A stretch of 10,346 bases of DNA from Gammaproteobacteria bacterium (GCA_029881015.1 JAOUNK010000086.1:1-10346); one strand, 5' to 3'; positions 1 to 6,370 are shown, counted from the first letter of the stretch. Made by a program: numbers and translations. Notes: generated by a model from the sequence alone, not told the origin.

Positions 1-699
1 TGGATCGCCACCAAGCGCTTTGCCCAGCAACGCCGCTCTCTCGGCCAGTGATCTCCACCGGCCCTCCTTGTCAACGAAATCGGCGAAGGGAGCGTTGACC
101 GCACCAGGCACGTGCCCGGCGACCGGGTCTATCGGCTCATGCTCGCCCAGGAACCTTGCCCTGTCCCGCGCATCCAGCAGCTTGCGCTCGCAAATACGGC
201 CCAAGTCCGCGGCAAGCTCCCCGGTCGTCAATACCAGTGTATCGCTGGCTGCCGCGGCGAAGTGTTTCGGCTCACGATGCACCACGACGTGTTCGACCGG
301 CAGCCCCTGCTTCACCCAGTGTGCGAACCCGCCATCGAGCAAGCGCACGGCACGAAGCCCGAGCCAGCGAAAAATCCACCATGCACGTGCTGCCACGGCG
401 CCATGCGAACTGTCGTAGACGACGACAGTGTCGGTGTTGCCGATACCTTTCTGCCCCAGCGTTGCAACGAGCTTCTTGATATCGGGCAGTGGATGGCGCC
501 CTGTGTCAGCGCGTACCGGGCCCGCCAGGTCTTCATCGAGGTCAAGGAACACCGCACCCGGTATATGTGCCTGTTCGTAACTGCGCCGCCCGGCAGTGAC
601 GTCTGCAAGGTCGAAACGACAGTCGACGGCAATCCAGTCATTCTCGGTAATACGCCGATGGAGTTTGGAGGCCTCGATCAGTATGCGTTGCTGTGTCAT
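1..699 (-). CDS. sseA: Thiosulfate/3-mercaptopyruvate sulfurtransferase (tandem rhodanese), 3' end missing
   Basis: The first 233 codons of a two-domain rhodanese-family sulfurtransferase run off the left edge of the window. Residues 8-130 form the first, inactive rhodanese domain: the loop YDSSHGAVAARAWW (95-108) has no cysteine and is followed by the family hallmark LDGGFAHW (121-128). The second domain begins near 155, with LLDARDRARFLGE and GHVPGAVNAPFADFVD (195-210). In this family the catalytic Cys lies in a CG(S/T)G(V/I)T loop a short way downstream, so it falls outside the window. The family moves sulfur from 3-mercaptopyruvate or thiosulfate to an acceptor, usually in the cytoplasm; no signal peptide is seen. 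The ATG at 699 follows an AGGGA-like ribosome site. The gene is divergent from etfB across a 118-base gap. The mercaptopyruvate versus thiosulfate preference cannot be decided without the active-site loop. The family assignment is firm; the gene name is moderately sure. Confidence 0.9.
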   Translation of the reverse strand, partial: MTQQRILIEASKLHRRITENDWIAVDCRFDLADVTAGRRSYEQAHIPGAVFLDLDEDLAGPVRADTGRHPLPDIKKLVATLGQKGIGNTDTVVVYDSSHGAVAARAWWIFRWLGLRAVRLLDGGFAHWVKQGLPVEHVVVHREPKHFAAAASDTLVLTTGELAADLGRICERKLLDARDRARFLGEHEPIDPVAGHVPGAVNAPFADFVDKEGRWRSLAERAALLGKALGGDP

Positions 700-817
700 T
701 CCATAACCGTCCCTGCTCTACCGGATTTCACGTACTTGTACACGGTCGCCTAGTCTTGGACAATACCGGTCCGGCGGGATTCACCTGCCCATTCCTCCGA
801 CATCAGGGAGTCACACA
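700..817. promoter_or_regulatory. Divergent promoter region between the sulfurtransferase and etfBA
   Basis: This 118-base gap must hold the promoters of both divergent units. On the minus strand, TTGTCC (763-758) and TACAAG (740-735) are separated by 17 bases and would start transcription about 29 bases before the sulfurtransferase ATG. On the plus strand the best candidate is TTGTAC (736-741) with GACAAT (759-764), also 17 apart, overlapping the minus-strand elements. All are weak matches to sigma-70 consensus. The etfB ribosome site AGGGAG (805-810) lies 7 bases before its GTG start. Confidence 0.35.
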
Positions 818-1567
818 GTGGACAAGATCATCGTCGGCCTAAAGCGTGTCGTTGACTACAACGTCAGGATTCAGGTCAAGAGCGACGGCAGCGGCGTCGA
901 GACGGACGGCGTCAAGATGAGCATCAATCCGTTTGACGAAATTGCTCTTGAAGAGGCGCTACGCATCAGGGAAAGCGGCGGAGCATCCGAGGTTATCGCA
1001 GTCTCCATCGGCAAGTCCGAGGCTCAGCAGCAACTTCGCACGGGCCTCGCCATGGGTGCGGATCGTGCCATATTGGTCGCGGTCGACGGGGAGATTGACC
1101 CCCTGAGCATTGCGGGTGTCTTTAAAGCGCTCGCAGAAAAGGAAAACGCCGGGCTCGTGATCCTCGGGAAACAGGCGATTGATGGCGACAACAGCCAGGT
1201 ACCCCAGATGCTCGCGGCGTTGTGGGGACGTCCCCAGGCAACCTTCGCTTCAGGCGTGACGATCAACGGTGACACCGCACGTGTCGTGCGCGAGGTTGAC
1301 GCAGGTCTCGAGACGGTGGAGGTCGACCTCCCGGCCGTTCTCTCGGTTGATCTGCGCCTCAACGAACCGCGGTACGTGAAACTCCCTGACATCATGAAAG
1401 CGAAGAAGAAGCCGCTGGACGAAGTTCCGCTCGCCGACCTCGGCGTGGAGGCCGGCCCCCCTATCAGGGAACTCTCCTGTGCGGCGCCGGCCGGACGGCA
1501 ACGTGGCGTTACCGTCGACGATGTCGCGGGACTTGTAGCAGCACTCAAAGACAAGGGGCTTGTGTAA
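818..1567 (+). CDS. etfB: Electron transfer flavoprotein subunit beta
   Basis: EtfB pairs with EtfA to carry electrons from acyl-CoA and other flavin dehydrogenases to ETF:quinone oxidoreductase and the membrane quinone pool; it is cytoplasmic and binds AMP. The 249-residue length is normal for the family. The N-terminus KRVVDYNVRIQVKSDGSG (9-26), the block NPFDEIALEEALR (37-49) and the nucleotide-binding stretch GKQAIDGDNSQVPQMLA (117-133) are hallmark sequences. LNEPRYVKLPDIMKAKKK (181-198) is the recognition loop that contacts partner dehydrogenases. Translation starts at GTG, chosen because AGGGAG lies 7 bases upstream and the protein begins where family members do. The stop overlaps the etfA start by one base (TAATG), implying translational coupling. 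The ETF:quinone oxidoreductase gene is not in the window. Confidence 0.98.
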   Translation: MDKIIVGLKRVVDYNVRIQVKSDGSGVETDGVKMSINPFDEIALEEALRIRESGGASEVIAVSIGKSEAQQQLRTGLAMGADRAILVAVDGEIDPLSIAGVFKALAEKENAGLVILGKQAIDGDNSQVPQMLAALWGRPQATFASGVTINGDTARVVREVDAGLETVEVDLPAVLSVDLRLNEPRYVKLPDIMKAKKKPLDEVPLADLGVEAGPPIRELSCAAPAGRQRGVTVDDVAGLVAALKDKGLV

Positions 1568-2508
1568 TGGCCAGGATACTTATCGTTGCCGAACACGATG
1601 GTTCGGACCTCAACTCCAGCACGGCCAAGTGCGTGACCTGTGCCGCAGCCATTGACGGATCGGAGATCGATATCGTTGTGCTCGCAGCGGACGCCTCCGT
1701 TATTGCCGCTCAAGCCGCGGAACTGGCGTCAGTCAATCGCGTATTGACCATTGAGCGGGAAGAGAACGACAAGCCACTGGCCGCGGTGCTGGCTCCACAG
1801 ATCGCCTCGATAGCCGGCGACTACAGTCACGTTCTGGGTGCGTCGAGCACATTCGGCAAGGACCTGATGCCTCACGTCGCCGCCCTGCTGGGTGTCAACC
1901 AGGTAAGTGACATCATGACGGTTGAAGGCAACCACACATTCAAGCGGCCCGTGTACGCCGGGAACGCAATCGTAACCGTCGAAGCGCCTGAGGGCAGCAT
2001 TGTCGTAGGAACCGTGCGCATCGCGTCCTGGCAGGCTGCTGCTACGGGCAACGCCGCGCCCGTTGAGTCGGTTACGACGGCGACGGAGCTGCCTTCGCAT
2101 ACGCGATACGTCGGGCTCGAATCGGCAGTATCGGACCGACCTGACCTGCAAACGGCGGCTCGCGTCGTTGCCGGCGGGCGTGCACTTGGCAGCGAGGAGC
2201 AGTTCGGGCTGATCTACAAGCTGGCAGATGCACTTGGCGCGGGCGTCGGCGCGTCCCGGGCTGCGGTCGATGCCGGGTATTGCCCCAACGACATGCAGGT
2301 CGGCCAGACCGGCAAGATCATCGCTCCGGATCTTTATATCGCCATTGGGATATCGGGTGCCATTCAGCACCTGACCGGCATCAAGGACGCGGGTACGATC
2401 GTCGCGATCAACAAGGACGCGGAAGCGCCTATATTTGAAGTTGCCGACATCGGGCTGGTCGGCGATCTGTTCCAGGTCTTGCCGGAACTGACCGAAGCGC
2501 TCAGCTAG
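1567..2508 (+). CDS. etfA: Electron transfer flavoprotein subunit alpha
   Basis: EtfA supplies most of the FAD-binding surface of the ETF heterodimer. The 313 residues start at the usual family position (MARILIVAEHDG). The N-terminal domain (1-190) packs with EtfB. The C-terminal FAD domain (about 195-313) is nearly textbook: VVAGGRALGS (200-209), VGASRAAVDAGYCPNDMQVG (227-246) with Ser230-Arg231, GQTGK (246-250) whose Thr hydrogen-bonds the flavin in characterised ETFs, LYIAIGISGAIQHL (256-269) with the flavin-contacting His268, and TIVAINKDAEAPIF (277-290). A ribosome site (AAGGGG) lies inside the end of etfB. This is the last gene of the two-gene operon. Its TAG stop overlaps the stop of the convergent peroxiredoxin gene by 4 bases, so there is no intergenic space for a conventional terminator. 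Confidence 0.98.
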   Translation: MARILIVAEHDGSDLNSSTAKCVTCAAAIDGSEIDIVVLAADASVIAAQAAELASVNRVLTIEREENDKPLAAVLAPQIASIAGDYSHVLGASSTFGKDLMPHVAALLGVNQVSDIMTVEGNHTFKRPVYAGNAIVTVEAPEGSIVVGTVRIASWQAAATGNAAPVESVTTATELPSHTRYVGLESAVSDRPDLQTAARVVAGGRALGSEEQFGLIYKLADALGAGVGASRAAVDAGYCPNDMQVGQTGKIIAPDLYIAIGISGAIQHLTGIKDAGTIVAINKDAEAPIFEVADIGLVGDLFQVLPELTEALS

Positions 2509-2530
2509 AGCGCAGCCAGGATTGCTTCGG
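2492..2530. terminator. Hairpin across the convergent etfA/peroxiredoxin stop codons (possible bidirectional terminator)
   Basis: CCGAAGC (2492-2498) can pair perfectly with GCTTCGG (2524-2530). A competing inner stem pairs GCGCTC (2497-2502) with GAGCGC (2508-2513) around the two overlapping stops. On the plus strand the outer stem is followed by only CTTTAG, and on the minus strand there is no T-run, so this is not a classical intrinsic terminator. It could block read-through of colliding polymerases or stabilise the mRNA 3' ends. Both arms lie in coding sequence, so chance is possible. Confidence 0.3.
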
Positions 2531-2987
2531 CTTTAGAGACCTCGAACGTCGCCGGGGCCTCGACGGCGACGTGCGTTGCGATGCCGTCATCGACGATAAT
2601 GGCAAATCGTTGGCCGCGCATACCCATGCCGAACGTGCGGGCGTCAAGTTCGAGGCCCAGCGCTCGTGTGTAGTCGCCGTTGCCATCCGCCAGCATCTGT
2701 ATCTTGTTGTCAACGCCGCGGTCCCTGCCCCATGCGGACATGACGAAGACATCGTTGACGGCCATGCAGGCAATCGTGTCAACGCCCTTCGCCAATATCT
2801 CATCCGCGTGGGCCAGGAAACCCGGGAGGTGGTTCATCGAGCAGGTTGGCGTGAACGCACCGGGCACGGATACCAGCACAACCTTCTTGCCGGCAAACAG
2901 TTCGTCCGAGGTGATGGAGCCTGGCCCTTCTCCGGTCATTACACCGAAGCTGCCATTTGGCATCGATTCGCCGACAGCAATCGTCAT
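2505..2987 (-). CDS. Peroxiredoxin, Prx5 (type II) family
   Basis: This is a 160-residue thiol peroxidase that should reduce hydrogen peroxide and organic peroxides in the cytoplasm (no signal peptide). The peroxidatic site is PGAFTPTCS (42-50), with catalytic Cys49 and the supporting Pro42/Thr46. TIACMAVNDVFVMSAWG (71-87) is the typical Prx5 segment, whose Cys74 is the second conserved cysteine in many type II enzymes. Arg124/Arg127 in MGMRGQRFAIIVDDG (121-135) supply the active-site arginine. There is no fused glutaredoxin domain, so the reductant (glutathione/glutaredoxin, thioredoxin or other) is not shown. The gene lies 18 bases downstream of the ferredoxin gene on the same strand and is very probably cotranscribed with it. 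AAGGA lies about 10 bases before the ATG. It converges on etfA with a 4-base overlap. Confidence 0.95.
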   Translation of the reverse strand: MTIAVGESMPNGSFGVMTGEGPGSITSDELFAGKKVVLVSVPGAFTPTCSMNHLPGFLAHADEILAKGVDTIACMAVNDVFVMSAWGRDRGVDNKIQMLADGNGDYTRALGLELDARTFGMGMRGQRFAIIVDDGIATHVAVEAPATFEVSKAEAILAAL

Positions 2988-3005
2988 GTTGGTCGTTTCC
3001 TTTTG

Positions 3006-3326
3006 TCAGTAGTCGTTTTCGGCAACGTGCACGACGAGCCCGTCGAGATCGTCGGAGACCTCGATCTGGCAGGTGAGCCGGCTGTTGCTTTTTCGTTCAA
3101 ATGCCGCGTCCAGCATGCTGTCCTCCATGTCGTCCATGGCTGGCATCTTGTCGAGCCACGCTTCATCGATATAGCTGTGGCAGGTCGCGCAAGCACAGGC
3201 GCCCCCGCATTCAGCCACGATGCCATCGATGTTGTTGTTGATGGCTCCTTCCATGACAGAGTAGCCGTTGTCGACAACTACCTCGTTGCGGGTGCCGTCA
3301 GGGGAGACATAGGTGATCTTGGGCAT
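3006..3326 (-). CDS. [2Fe-2S] ferredoxin, adrenodoxin/putidaredoxin type
   Basis: This is a 106-residue soluble electron carrier, the same length as putidaredoxin. The cluster ligands Cys40, Cys46, Cys49 and Cys86 follow the C-x5-C-x2-C-x36-C spacing of vertebrate-type ferredoxins, within AECGGACACATCHSY (38-52) and SRLTCQI (82-88). An extra Cys44 sits inside the cluster loop. The C-terminal residue is aromatic (Tyr106), where putidaredoxin has the Trp that contacts its P450. Family members donate electrons to cytochromes P450, hydroxylases or Fe-S assembly; no reductase, P450 or isc gene is nearby, so the partner is unknown. I chose the ATG at 3326, which starts at the usual family N-terminus (MPKITYVSPDG). 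A longer reading from TTG at 3386 would begin inside the upstream inverted repeat. The ribosome site is weak (CGGAACC). It leads a two-gene unit with the peroxiredoxin. Confidence 0.95.
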   Translation of the reverse strand: MPKITYVSPDGTRNEVVVDNGYSVMEGAINNNIDGIVAECGGACACATCHSYIDEAWLDKMPAMDDMEDSMLDAAFERKSNSRLTCQIEVSDDLDGLVVHVAENDY

Positions 3327-3356
3327 TACTGGTTCCGGTATTTGCAAAGGCGCGAA

Positions 3357-3386
3357 ATAATAAGGGCGTTGACCGGTGCCGGTCAA
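3357..3386 (-). promoter_or_regulatory. Candidate sigma-70 promoter of the ferredoxin-peroxiredoxin unit
   Basis: Read on the minus strand, TTGACC (3386-3381) and TATTAT (3362-3357) are separated by 18 bases. Each differs from consensus by one base. Transcription would start near 3350, about 24 bases before the ferredoxin ATG. The -35 box and spacer lie inside the inverted repeat that also looks like the terminator of the upstream Ton operon. Confidence 0.5.
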
Positions 3387-3391
3387 CGCCC
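3358..3391 (-). terminator. Intrinsic terminator of the Ton operon
   Basis: A perfect 13-base inverted repeat (GGGCGTTGACCGG at 3364-3376 and its complement at 3379-3391) with a two-base centre lies 20 bases past the TPR gene stop. On the minus strand it is followed by TTATTATTT, a T-rich though interrupted tail, as expected for rho-independent termination of the seven-gene operon. On the plus strand the tail is CTTTATAG, a weaker match. It overlaps the candidate ferredoxin promoter, so it might instead, or also, be an operator. Confidence 0.65.
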
Positions 3392-3410
3392 CTTTATAGT
3401 TTGCCGGGCC

Positions 3411-4763
3411 CTAGACGCGTGCTGCTGCGCGCTTGGCTTCGAGTTCCTGGCGTTTCTTGCGTGCAGCCTCTTCAGCGAGACGAATCTGGCGATTGCGCTC
3501 TACTTCAGCATCGATCACCTGGATCCACTGGTTCGCGGTACGCTGTGACCTTGGGGCCTTCGCGGCCGTGTTGAAGGCGGCCTTCGCGTCGGCGTAGCGG
3601 CGCAAGTTGTACAGGCACATACCGAGAGAAATCTGGATATTGTCCGGATTCTTCAGGCCGCCCTTGCGTATGGCGGTGTTGGCGGATGTTACACAATCGC
3701 CATACTGCCCGACGTTGAGAAACGCATTTGCGAGGCGCAAGTCAAGTTCCCCGTCACTCGAGAGCTTGGCCGCCGCCTGTAGTGCCGGGATCGCTTTCTG
3801 GTCCTCCATCGACAGCATCCAGGCCTGGGACAGCAGGCGGTAGTTCTTCTCGTTCTTGGGGACCACACCGGCATCCATCTTCTCCTGAAGGAGCGTGGCG
3901 GCCTTGTACGGCACTTCTGCCTGCAGATAGAGCTGCGCCATTGTCACGAACTCGGTGTCCTTGACGAGCATGCCCTGCGTGTGCGCTGCGTCGTAAGCGT
4001 AAATCAGCTTTTCATCCTCGCCGAGCTCCGTGTACGCACCGGCCAGCGACTTCCAGTAACGGGCTTTCGGCCAGTTCTGCAACAGCGTTTTCTGGATATC
4101 GCGGACCTTGCGATAGTCCTCCTGCTGGAAATACGCGAAATTGAGGAGGTTCCACCAGTCTTCCTTGACGGGCTTGCCGCGCTCGTTCGCGACCCGCATG
4201 GCGTTCTCGATCGCCGGGATCATCTCCTTGAAGCGATTGAGGTTGTAGAACAGCTGGGCCTTGAGGATGAACGGCTCGGGCGCAGGATTGGGTTCCAGCA
4301 CGAACCACTTGTCCAGCGTCGTTAGCGCCTTTGGGTAGTTCTCCTGCATGGTCAGAAGCTGCGCCATCGTATACGTCGTCTGCTTGGCCATCTGTGGCTC
4401 AAGCGTCGGCAGTGCGAGCATTCTTTCGTAGGTACGAATCGCGTTCGAAATATCGTCGATGTTGTAATAAACGAAGCCGATATAGTTAAGGACGTTGGCC
4501 TGCTCGTACTCGGTCAGCTTGTCCGGGTTGTAGAGGCTGTTGAGAGTACGCAGCGCCTGCTGGTATTCCTTGTTGTCAACCATCTCCTGGGCGCTCTGGA
4601 TGCGCTCATAGACCTCTTTGCTGACAGCCTGCGCCTGCTTGGTTTTGGTGTTGTCCGTATCGGCGTCGGCCGACCCGGACTGCGCAGCAGCATTACCGAA
4701 AGCCAGCATACCGGCCAGGAGGGTCAGGCACAGTTTCTGAGTAATTCCACAATAAGATTTCAT
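3411..4763 (-). CDS. Periplasmic TPR-repeat protein of the Ton system
   Basis: This is a 450-residue tetratricopeptide-repeat protein, last gene of the Ton operon. Residues 1-27 are a signal peptide (basic start, hydrophobic LCLTLLAGMLAFG, cleavage near NAAA/Q), so it is exported. No lipobox is seen. Successive helix-pair repeats with TPR spacing occupy about 50-410, for example around YQQALRTLNSLYN (67-79), VLNYIGFVYYNIDDISNAIRTYERML (91-116), YPKALTTLDKWFVLEP (143-158) and the stretch near RRYADAKAAFNTAAKA. The end is a highly charged Arg/Lys/Glu-rich helix (EEAARKKRQELEAKRAAARV). Such proteins are repeatedly found beside this class of exbB/exbD/tonB genes and are usually labelled putative TonB-system components. 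A scaffold role for TonB or its outer-membrane partners is an inference. An AGGA ribosome site precedes the ATG, and tonB ends 46 bases upstream. Confidence 0.9.
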   Translation of the reverse strand: MKSYCGITQKLCLTLLAGMLAFGNAAAQSGSADADTDNTKTKQAQAVSKEVYERIQSAQEMVDNKEYQQALRTLNSLYNPDKLTEYEQANVLNYIGFVYYNIDDISNAIRTYERMLALPTLEPQMAKQTTYTMAQLLTMQENYPKALTTLDKWFVLEPNPAPEPFILKAQLFYNLNRFKEMIPAIENAMRVANERGKPVKEDWWNLLNFAYFQQEDYRKVRDIQKTLLQNWPKARYWKSLAGAYTELGEDEKLIYAYDAAHTQGMLVKDTEFVTMAQLYLQAEVPYKAATLLQEKMDAGVVPKNEKNYRLLSQAWMLSMEDQKAIPALQAAAKLSSDGELDLRLANAFLNVGQYGDCVTSANTAIRKGGLKNPDNIQISLGMCLYNLRRYADAKAAFNTAAKAPRSQRTANQWIQVIDAEVERNRQIRLAEEAARKKRQELEAKRAAARV

Positions 4764-4809
4764 TTCAATGATTCCTCGCGAACGGCATCCCGCCTTTGCA
4801 TGCAGAGCT

Positions 4810-5415
4810 CTATTCTTCGAGCTGGAATGAGATACGTGTCTTCACACCCGGTACGCTGACCGGAACACCATCCACAACGCGCGGTTTGTATTTGAACTTG
4901 AGAACTGCACGAATTGCAGCGCGTTCAAACAGACTGCTGGTTGATTGAATGACAATCGGATTCTCGACAGAGCCAGTCGTGGTCACCGTGAAAGACAGGT
5001 CCACGAAGCCCTCCAGGCCGCGAGACAAGGCGCGCGCCGGATAAACCGGTGCAACTCGCACGATGGGCAGGTAGTCACCTTCCGCAATGTTCATACCGCC
5101 CGGGCCGCCAATATCCGTGTTTGCCGATACGGTCGGCGGTGCCACGTTGATGGTCGGTGCATCGGGATTGACGTTATCCATATCCTGGGGCGGTGTTTCC
5201 GGTGGGGTTTCCGGCGGCTTGGGTGGCTTCTCCGGAACGATGTCCTCGACATTGAGGTTCTCGTTACGCTTGACGCGCACAAACTCGAGTTTGTGGCGTT
5301 CGCGCGGATCCGTAAGAGCCTGCTTGCCGGTTACGATCAAGAGCTGCATGACAAACAGCAGGCTGACCGTAACGATTGAGCCGACTACGATTGAAATTAC
5401 ATAACGACCTAGCAT
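4810..5415 (-). CDS. tonB: TonB energy transducer, short form
   Basis: TonB spans the periplasm and passes energy from the ExbB/ExbD motor to TonB-dependent outer-membrane receptors. The 201-residue protein has one N-terminal membrane helix (about 5-29), a short proline-rich linker (PEKPPKPPETPPETPPQ, 61-77) and a complete C-terminal TonB domain (about 115-201) with VAPVYPARALSRGLEGFV (121-138), a receptor-binding-type Tyr-Pro at 125-126, and FKYKPRVVDGVPVSVPGV (174-191). The linker is short compared with E. coli TonB. The membrane helix lacks the histidine that E. coli TonB uses (SHLS motif), which fits the TonB2-like group found with long ExbB/TtpC proteins. GAGGAG and CAGGA ribosome-like sequences lie just upstream of the ATG. 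It is the sixth gene of the operon, between the second exbD and the TPR gene. Confidence 0.96.
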   Translation of the reverse strand: MLGRYVISIVVGSIVTVSLLFVMQLLIVTGKQALTDPRERHKLEFVRVKRNENLNVEDIVPEKPPKPPETPPETPPQDMDNVNPDAPTINVAPPTVSANTDIGGPGGMNIAEGDYLPIVRVAPVYPARALSRGLEGFVDLSFTVTTTGSVENPIVIQSTSSLFERAAIRAVLKFKYKPRVVDGVPVSVPGVKTRISFQLEE

Positions 5416-5498
5416 GGTCCTGTTCTCCTCAGCAGAATCGCCGCTTCGCTTGCCACCCGCCTCGTGTTAATTACGACAGACATATGCGCCCCGGGTTC

Positions 5499-5909
5499 CT
5501 ATTCGTTATCCGAGGCAATTGCGACATTGGTCACGCCCGCCGCCTTGGCAGCTTCCATGACGATCACCAATGTCTCATGGGTCGAGCCCTCATCGGCCTG
5601 GATTACGATCGAACCCTTCGGGTTTTCGGCGTGCAGGCGCTCGATGATGCCGCGAACGGCACGTGGGTCTCTTTCCTGGCGGTCGATCCAGATCTCGTTG
5701 TTCGGGCTGATCGCGATCAGGATGGCCGCGTCTTCCTGCTTGTCGGCCGTCCTGGTGTCGGGCCGCTCGACCTGGATACCCGCTTCCTTGATGAAGGTCG
5801 CAGTCACAATGAAGAAGATGAGCTTGATAAACACGACGTCGAGCATCGGCGTCAGGTTAATCTCATTTTCTTCCTCTTCGACTTGTAAAGAGCCGTGTCT
5901 TCTAGCCAT
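5499..5909 (-). CDS. exbD: ExbD-family proton-channel subunit, second paralogue (Lys in membrane helix)
   Basis: This 136-residue ExbD/TolR protein has a short cytoplasmic N-terminus rich in acidic residues (EEEENEINLTP, 11-21), one membrane helix (about 22-40) and a periplasmic domain. Asp24 in TPMLDVVF is the conserved protonatable residue of the ExbD channel. At residue 29 the helix reads VVFIKLIFF, with a lysine where its neighbour has methionine; the codon is AAG against ATG, a single base difference. Apart from residues 29 and 38, residues 12-45 are identical to the upstream paralogue, and the periplasmic domains are clearly homologous (EIWIDR, DPRAV, IERLHAENP). AAAGGA lies 7 bases before the ATG. 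The gene sits 38 bases after the first exbD and 83 bases before tonB. Whether the lysine alters function, or is a sequencing error, cannot be told here. Confidence 0.94.
   Translation of the reverse strand: MARRHGSLQVEEEENEINLTPMLDVVFIKLIFFIVTATFIKEAGIQVERPDTRTADKQEDAAILIAISPNNEIWIDRQERDPRAVRGIIERLHAENPKGSIVIQADEGSTHETLVIVMEAAKAAGVTNVAIASDNE
5830..5858 (-). repeat. Direct repeat, copy 2 of 2 (inside second exbD)
   Basis: These 29 bases are identical to 6279-6307. The two copies are 449 bases apart, exactly the offset between the two exbD starts, and encode the start of the membrane helix around NLTPMLDVVF. Identity at synonymous positions suggests recent duplication or gene conversion, or strong constraint. 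Confidence 0.85.
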
Positions 5910-5947
5910 TTCTTGGTCCTTTCATATCCCGCCTGTCTCGTGGATCC

Positions 5948-6358
5948 CTATCGCGAGTCTGCGATAGAGATACTGTAGACGCCAGCGAGGCGTGCCGAAT
6001 CCATAACTTCAACGAGCATCTTGTTTGACGACTTGGCGTTCGCCTGGATAACCACCGACCCGTCAGGGTTTTCCGCATGCAGGCGCTCAATATTGGCGCG
6101 TACGGCACGGGGGTCAATCAGGCGACGGTCAATCCAGATCTCGTCGTTGGCATTGATCATCACAAGGATATTGGCATCTTCCGGTTTGCTCTCCGTCATC
6201 GGGGCGTCGGGACGGTTTACGTCAATGCCGGCTTCCTTGATGAACGAGGCGGTTACGATGAAGAAGATCAGCATGATGAACACGACGTCGAGCATCGGCG
6301 TCAGGTTGATCTCGTTTTCTTCCTCGTCGAAATGGATGTCATCCAGATGTTTTCTCAT
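5948..6358 (-). CDS. exbD: ExbD-family proton-channel subunit, first paralogue
   Basis: This 136-residue ExbD/TolR protein has the usual plan: acidic cytoplasmic tail, membrane helix (about 22-40, NLTPMLDVVFIMLIFFIVTA) with the conserved channel residue Asp24, and a periplasmic domain with DEIWIDRRLIDPRAV and IERLHAENPDGSVVIQA. Met29 in the helix is the ordinary hydrophobic choice, unlike Lys29 of the paralogue. It lies 12 bases downstream of the short exbB and 38 bases upstream of the second exbD. AGGGGA precedes the ATG. A heteromeric motor containing both ExbD proteins is possible but not shown by sequence. Confidence 0.95.
   Translation of the reverse strand: MRKHLDDIHFDEEENEINLTPMLDVVFIMLIFFIVTASFIKEAGIDVNRPDAPMTESKPEDANILVMINANDEIWIDRRLIDPRAVRANIERLHAENPDGSVVIQANAKSSNKMLVEVMDSARLAGVYSISIADSR
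6279..6307 (-). repeat. Direct repeat, copy 1 of 2 (inside first exbD)
   Basis: Identical over 29 bases to 5830-5858 in the neighbouring exbD. It encodes the segment at the cytoplasmic entry of the membrane helix, including channel residue Asp24. Confidence 0.85.
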
Positions 6359-6370
6359 GGCGAAAGTCCC

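Noticed and set aside
112..753. 213-codon plus-strand open frame at the left end
   Set aside because: It lies opposite the sulfurtransferase gene, whose protein is clearly conserved on the minus strand.
3327..3386. Longer ferredoxin start at TTG 3386
   Set aside because: It would add 20 residues not found in the family, begin inside the terminator-like inverted repeat, and precede the likely transcription start.
2571..3548. 325-codon plus-strand open frame across the peroxiredoxin and ferredoxin genes
   Set aside because: It is antisense to two well-recognised genes and crosses their intergenic region; the translation has no family features.
4680..4763. TPR protein as a lipoprotein
   Set aside because: Cysteines at residues 5 and 12 precede or sit within the hydrophobic core with no lipobox; the signal fits ordinary cleavage after the AAA near residue 27.
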